A DNA stretch of 64,000 nucleotides from positions 18,615,401-18,679,400 of the forward strand of contig CM053260.1 of NCBI GenBank assembly GCA_028583405.1, given 5' to 3'. The position numbers and the translations under genes were made by a program. The notes beneath the pieces were generated by a model. The model did not search any database. It worked only from the letters and a program-made list of their open reading frames with translations, and had not been told where the DNA came from. The first letter of the stretch is position 1. Each line of letters starts with the position of its first letter. Of the stretch, positions 58,734 through 64,000 are shown one piece after another. Source of the DNA: Pogonophryne albipinna. Lineage: Eukaryota > Chordata > Actinopteri > Perciformes > Artedidraconidae.

Positions 58734-59885
58734 ACCAAACTTGGACAACACAGACGGACATTAGAGAAGCATATATTGATATTTGACAACCACTAGAGGG
58801 AGCTGTACTCTTTTTGCCTCCTTGGAGCCGTGCTGGATTGTCGTCGGGCTCCGGGCTCAGATGGGACAACGGACAATGATTCAGTGAGAAAATGAACTGC
58901 TTGCTTACCAAATCTGTAAACCAAATTTAGCTTTACGAAAGTGTCCATATGGTGTCTTGGTGCCCTTATTGAAATAAAGATGTCGACCTGGTGCTCACTG
59001 GCAGAGACGTCAGTGTGGGTTGAAGCCAAATAATTTATTTAATTAACTGCCAACAGTTGTCCCCTAAGTCAAATGGAGCTTTAACTCAAATCCATTAGAG
59101 GAGACTCATGTTGTGTTTGAGGGGGAGGAATGAAAACAGTCAAACCTGGTGCTACAAACGAAAGGTTTGCTTTCCCCAAAACAGTGTAATTTAAATACGT
59201 TTTGGTTGAATCCTGTTTGTTTACACAGTATTGGATAGTAAAACGTTTTTTTAACAAAAAACTGAGAGCAAATACATAATGGGTATGATTACTATAGAGC
59301 AGCATGGCACAGTCATTGCAACAACACAAAGAGTGGCTACCTGTAAACAAAACTAATATAGGCTCCCTGAAGTTGGATTTATTTTTATATTTCTAGTGCT
59401 GAACACAGTATACTAGTCTATACATTTCTTAAATTGGTTCCCTTCAGTGTTTTTGACGACCAGTCAATATATTTAGTGATAAATTGTCTGAATTAAGTGG
59501 GAATGTTCTTTTTTTCTTCCAGGATTTTGTATTCCACATACTTGAGTTCGCTCTTAAAAAGGTTTTATTTATTATAGTTTTTCTTGGTTGTTTTTAGCAA
59601 ACGCATTTTCATCATCTGTGCATCCCCCCAGCTTCTGTCTCAGTTTACGTACTAATTTCTCCGTCAGGGACTATGATAACATTGTGGATGTGCTGTCAAA
59701 GCCACAGATGTTTGTAAAAAATCCTCCTCTTTAATTTGTGAATTTAATGTAACAAATGCAAGGATCCTTCATTTTTTAAAGAGTACTTGTTGCTTGCTGT
59801 CTGTCTGACTGATTATGTTTTGTATGCAAGGATGAATGTGGCAAAGCCTTACATTTATGAAATAAACAATATTGTTGAAAGCAAA
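58734..59885 (+). other. loxl2: 3' UTR of loxl2
   Basis: Non-coding sequence from the stop to just past the distal poly(A) signal AATAAA at 59861-59866. A proximal AATAAA lies at 58973-58978, so a short UTR of about 265 bp is also possible. No repeat is seen. Confidence 0.65.
59861..59866 (+). terminator. loxl2: Distal polyadenylation signal of loxl2
   Basis: AATAAA in TATGAAATAAACAATATTG; the last one before the convergent r3hcc1 gene. Confidence 0.6.
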
Positions 59886-60067
59886 GAGACTCCAGTAATG
59901 TGACATTACAGAGCTGCTGCTGATGGTTTGATGTGTGTAATGTTTCATGTTCTCAATGACGTAAAATAGTTAGTCAAAGATGAAAAAGTCCTCAAGAGAC
60001 TCTACAATTCTTTCTTTGTAGACTTAAACTGCCTCAAACTGTGTCAGTTGTGATAATGTGTTTCACC

Positions 60068-60073
60068 TTTATT
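60068..60073 (-). terminator. r3hcc1: Polyadenylation signal of r3hcc1
   Basis: TTTATT on the + strand, AATAAA on the - strand, 25 bp past the r3hcc1 stop codon. Cleavage near 60045 would leave about 160 bp to the loxl2 transcript end. Confidence 0.6.
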
Positions 60074-60097
60074 AGCACACAGCATTTGTGATTCCCT

Positions 60098-62925
60098 TCA
60101 ATATCGCTTCGCTCTGCCCCGTGCCTGCAGCCCCAGCGCTCTGGTCACCATCCGCCTGGCAACAGCACAGTCTGTCCGGGGACGCTCCTTCACTGGCTGG
60201 AGAAACTCTGGGAGACGACACAGAAATAACCATCTGATCCACATCATGAAAATACCAATAATTAGGTTTAGTTGTATGGCCCTTATCAACCAAGCAAAGT
60301 GCTTTACAACAATACATATAACACAACAATGATTCATTAATGTTGGAATGATTAGGAAAACATAAGAGGGAGAAGAAAATGGCTTAAAAACGTGATTCTA
60401 AGCCCCAAGTTGGCAGGAGAACTCTAACTAAAGTCCTTGGTTGCGGTCGAATAGTCCATTTAGCTTAGGAACCTTCCGGAGTGAAATGACCCGGAAGTAC
60501 CTCAGTGGCAGCCATGATAAGAGCTGTTCGAATTCTCTAGATCAGGGGTTCCCAACCTTTTTTCCCAAGAGCCCCCCCCAAATGACTCCAGAAATGCGCT
60601 TATCCAGAAAAGCCCGGTTTGGACACTTTACGGGCAGAAGAAACATTTCTATTATAAATTTGTGTTTTTATGCCTTTAATAGCTACTAACTTCAATTTTT
60701 ATTCAAATAATTAATCAATTATTTTTTATATTTTATTGTAATGTAGAGCCAAGGCTTGTTGTGACAATCATGTATTGCGTTACAATTATATGTGTAAAAA
60801 AAAGTCTAAATATGATATTTGGCCTCAGGTGAGGCCTGCCCCCCCCTGCGATCTTTGGCAGTGGTTCCCAACCTGGGAACTGCTCTAGATGATACGAAAG
60901 GAGGTTTCAAACTTCCTTTATAACCTCCTTTAGCTTAGGAACCACTGGACCTCCCTTTACGAAAGGAGAGGAGAAAATGCTGCCCCACAATGCCTTGCAG
61001 CCGCAGCATGTGCCGTCACACAACAGTCGGCCGTTCACGGAAACAACCGATGACAGAAAAATTATATCATGAAAGTTACGGTGCTTATTAAGCTTTTTAA
61101 AAACATATGTGGCAACTTGACAAAGTGCTTTGTTTTGAACGTTCATCAGTATTATAATCTAAAAGAGAAATATGAACGTTAGTTTTTACTGAAATGATCA
61201 AATAAAGCCAACATTTCACAGTCTTTACTGAGCTGTGTGGAGTTTGTTCAACTTTTAAAAGATGTTTGAATGGTGATATACACAGTGATAGATGTTAAGG
61301 ACTAACGTTTATAATAAATATATTTGTATTGATTTTAAGATCTTTTCATACAATCATACGTAGGCCTATTGGGATCATTTGTATTAATGTGGACCGGAGG
61401 GAGAGGGTGACGAGCATAAGTTTCACTTTCCTTTTTTATTTCAATTCCAACTTTGGTCATGAAGAATATGTTTCTCTGTTGTCCCCGTTCATAAAGCATA
61501 AAACAACAGCATCAGAGCACGGTGCAGAGTCTCTAGATGAGTTTACAGTCCCTCCTTCTTATCCATGTTGTAGTCCGCTGTATAGAAAACTGTAGTTTCC
61601 ATAGTTTCCCCACAGCAGCAGACGCACATTTATGACGTCCGCTGGCGCATCATAAACACGTCAGATAGTGAAAGTGCATCCGGATCCTCTAACCCGCGGC
61701 TCTTTAAGCCCTCTACTCTGGCTCCCTTGAGTTTAGACAAAAATAAGAAGGAAATAAAATAAAAATATCCATCCATCTTCTCCCGCTTATCCGTGGTCGG
61801 GTCGCGGGGGTAGCAGTTCCAGCAGAGAGCCCCAAACTTTCCTTTCCCTGGCCACATCAACCAGCTCTGACTGGGGGATTCCAAGGCGCTCCCAGGTCAG
61901 CGAAGAGATATAATCCCTCCACCTGGTCCTAGGTCTACCCCTTGGTCTCTTCCCAGCTGGACGTGCCTGGCCCAGGTGGCATCCTTACTAGGTGCCCGAA
62001 CCACCTCAACTGGCTCCTTTCGACGCGAAGGAGGAGCGGTTCAACTCCGAGTCCCTCGTATTTATGTAATAAATGCAAAAAAACTGTAGTTTTTGTCTAT
62101 GATGTAACAATATTTATACAACTTTATAAGCTATCAAATATGTTTTGCGGCTCCAGACAATAAAGATTGGTGGAAAAGGGGGCAAAATGGCTCTTTTGGT
62201 CAAAAAGGTTGCAGACCCCTGGTTTAGTGGATCACATACCTGCCCGCCTGGTGGCCTTGCCTTTGGATTTTTTACTCGCATCAGTTAGTGCTCTCGTCTT
62301 CAGCGTCGGATGGCAGATGGAGAGAGCATGGAGTGCTGCACATAACATTTATCAACGTTAGTACATTTTGTAATGATTCTATCTTCTAAACTTAATCCCA
62401 GCACTACATGTATTGTGCAGTGAGGAGTTATACCTGCTGTCTCACTGGAGAAGACCCCCAGGGCGTGTGTGTCGTCCACCCACTCGATCTTCATCCCACC
62501 ATCACTGCAACACACAGGAAAGCACGTCAGGACACTGGCAGCTGGACCAATTGTTTGAGGTTTTAATTGACTGACTACAGACATTCAGGAAAGCCCTTAA
62601 ACTTTATATTTGAGAGTAAATACAGACAAATATTTAATCCACAGTTGAAAGAATGGATAAACTTGGAACCCGAGGTCCCCTGAACTAGAAAAGCTACTGA
62701 GATAAAATGAACCATCTGTAGAGAAGTTAAGTCAAAGCGCTGCTCGCACCTGTATTCTGAGAAAGCATCCAGGAGGTCATCCGTTTTGAAAAGAGCAGGG
62801 AAGTCATAGATCTCGATCACATGGCAAAGCTTTTCCGGGCTGATGCACACGTTCTCATAAATGGAGTAGTCGTTGTGAACATGCTGAATGGAAACAGTCA
62901 CCATGTCTTTCAGATGTGCCTTGAT
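60098..62925 (-). CDS. r3hcc1: R3H and coiled-coil domain protein 1 (partial, 3' exons)
   Basis: Four - strand coding exons join in phase: 62750-62925, 62434-62504, 62240-62335 and 60098-60207 (stop at 60098-60100). They encode the conserved C-terminal region: HVIEIYDFPALFKTDDLLDAF, then MKIEWVDDTHALGVFSS, an alanine/lysine-rich helix (LTDASKKSKGKATRRA), and EFLQPVKERPRTDCAVARRM before the end at RAKRY. These match the R3HCC1/R3HCC1L family, which has this RRM-like C-terminal module. The R3H and N-terminal exons would lie beyond position 64000. The name r3hcc1, rather than r3hcc1l, rests on the neighbouring tacc1 and loxl2, whose human counterparts share 8p with R3HCC1. The molecular role is not established. 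Its last intron (60208-62239) is full of transposon copies. Confidence 0.88.
60543..60882. mobile_element. hAT MITE with perfect 8-bp duplication
   Basis: It begins CAGGGGTTCCCAACC and ends CCCAACCTGGGAACTG. CTCTAGAT occurs exactly on both sides (60535-60542 and 60883-60890). The 340-bp interior is AT-rich and non-coding. It is inserted in another GC-rich repeat: TTTAGCTTAGGAACC appears on both outer sides, at about 60459 and 60929. Confidence 0.92.
61690..62221. mobile_element. Decayed hAT interrupted by a LINE fragment
   Basis: The right end, AAAAGGTTGCAGACCCCTG (to 62221), and the left inner part, ACCCGCGGCTCTTTAAGCCC with CTCTGGCTCCCTTGAG, match the usual layout of a fish hAT whose ends read CAGGGGTCTGCAACC. 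The extreme left terminus is not recognisable. A Rex3-like fragment is inserted at 61768-62057. Confidence 0.6.
61768..62057 (-). mobile_element. 5'-truncated Rex3-like LINE copy
   Basis: The - strand is almost identical to the last ~300 bp of the LINE at 32852-36082 (its positions about 35762-36075), including the end of the ORF (PRPDHG-stop) and the GATGGATGG tail. It has a ~20-bp internal deletion after CCACCTGGGC and a few substitutions. The close similarity indicates that both insertions are young. Confidence 0.93.
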
Positions 62926-63001
62926 CTGATAGAAAGAACACAGATAATGAATTACAATATACAGTATGTTGCTAATGTTGCATCCACATCTCGCCATATC
63001 A

Positions 63002-63190
63002 CAGTGTTTCCCCTATATACAAATAGCGGCGGCGCAGCACCAGCCAGGTACCCAAACAATTTTTTTAATTAAAATCATAATAAGTGGCGACCGTTTTTCT
63101 TTTTTGATTGTTTGTTATGTGGATTTGTAGTATTTGTGTTACTGTATGTTCAATAAAGGAGTATTTTTGCTAAATCTTGAGACATTGCCA
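63002..63190. mobile_element. Possible hAT end fragment
   Basis: CAGTGTTTCCCCTATATACA followed by a GCGGCGGCGC stretch resembles the start of a fish hAT (CAGTGTTTCCC). No matching opposite end is seen before the next element. Confidence 0.35.
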
Positions 63191-63203
63191 CTGTATGTAC
63201 TGG

Positions 63204-64000
63204 CAGGGCCGATTTTTGGCCTAGGGCGCCAGATCTGGGGGGCGCTGCGCTGGTAGCTCTGGGAGGGGAAAAAACATTTTTGACCGTTGGCGCTCATCCT
63301 AATTTTTGGCCTTGATGTAACAACATTCATAATTAAGTAAATGTAACACCCTTTTCACCCCGGTTACACTTTTCATTTGCCCTGTACGATGGGCGCTGTA
63401 AGTGATGAAAGTGGGGGATGTTGGCTTATCAGGTGCCCGCAGCTCACAGCCAAAGTGCGAGCGTGGGAGCGAGGGAGAGAGAGGGCGCACCGGTACCGGC
63501 GCTGTTGTTATTAGAATCTGGTGCTAGCTGCGCTAACGGATATAAGAAGTAGATGTTTCTACAACCATGGTGGAGGAGAGCTCTCCTGTCAGACTGAGAG
63601 GCTCAGTGAGGCAAAGGACTCTGAGTGTTTAGATAGTTAATTTTAGTCTAAGTTATCTCAGTGGGTCTCAAACAAATATGTGTTTACAAATTATGAAAAC
63701 ACATATTTCCAAGGCACTCCTTTATAATGATTAGGATAAATAAAAACAGGTTTGAAATCATTCCAATGTATACTATAGGACAGTAAACCAAAATTATCGT
63801 TTAAAGTTGGAGAGACACAAAAATATGCACAAATAAATGTTAACTAGGTAAAATAAGATATAAATGAACAACAAAAATAAAATAAGTTACATTTATTTGT
63901 TATTGGCTACGGAAGGTTATTGGTTATGTTCACATACTTATTTGATTATTAAAATGTAAACCGATCTTTTTCATATGGGTGTTTTAGAATTGTACCCCCT
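63204..64000. mobile_element. Second copy of the 57488 hAT family, cut by window end
   Basis: From CAGGGCCGATTTTTGGCC onward the sequence is collinear with 57488-58310. It shares CTAGGGCGCCAGATCTGGGG, TTTTCACCCCGGTTACAC and AGTGGGTCTCAAAC. It differs by small indels, for example an extra AGCTCTGGGAGGGG stretch near 63256. The right end lies outside the window. Confidence 0.9.

Overview
The window is teleost nuclear DNA, probably from a percomorph-type fish. It holds large multi-exon vertebrate genes with GT-AG introns. Introns and spacers are full of fish-type repeats: a Rex3/RTE-like LINE, an L2-like LINE end, hAT elements with 8-bp target duplications, a TTAA-duplicating MITE, a tRNA-type SINE and long CA/CT/TA microsatellites. 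Nothing in it is prokaryotic.

Three genes are supported. (1) tacc1, + strand, coding exons 5043-17356: a complete 13-coding-exon model of 1,082 codons whose splice phases all agree. It ends in the conserved TACC coiled coil and carries a very large in-frame 12-bp coding minisatellite. (2) loxl2, + strand, ATG 24180 to stop 58733: 13 coding exons and 743 codons, encoding a signal peptide, four SRCR domains and a lysyl-oxidase domain with the copper-binding histidines and the Lys/Tyr pair of the LTQ cofactor. (3) r3hcc1, - strand, 60098-62925: the four 3' exons only; the 5' part lies beyond the right edge. loxl2 and r3hcc1 converge, with predicted poly(A) sites about 160 bp apart. tacc1 and loxl2 run head-to-tail with about 2.4 kb between them. 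All three human counterparts lie on chromosome 8p, so this looks like a compact piece of that ancestral block.

Layout: 1-4400 upstream spacer with a MITE and decayed repeats; 4431-19640 tacc1, with MITE/hAT insertions in introns and a TIR element in the 3' UTR; 19641-22030 spacer with a SINE; 22060-59885 loxl2, whose first coding intron holds a 2.2-kb TIR element with another hAT nested in it, and whose second coding intron holds a Rex3-like LINE with one intact ORF of about 1,062 residues; 60045-62925 r3hcc1, with a hAT bearing a perfect duplication and a truncated Rex3 copy inside another hAT; 63204-64000 the start of a second copy of the hAT found in the last loxl2 intron.

The proteins do not form one pathway: TACC1 is a centrosome/microtubule adaptor, LOXL2 a secreted amine oxidase that crosslinks collagen and elastin, and R3HCC1 a poorly characterised R3H/coiled-coil family protein. 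I found no clearly new multi-gene system. The most notable items are the tacc1 coding minisatellite, the GC-AG first intron of tacc1, the intact LINE ORF and the nested or palindromic repeats.
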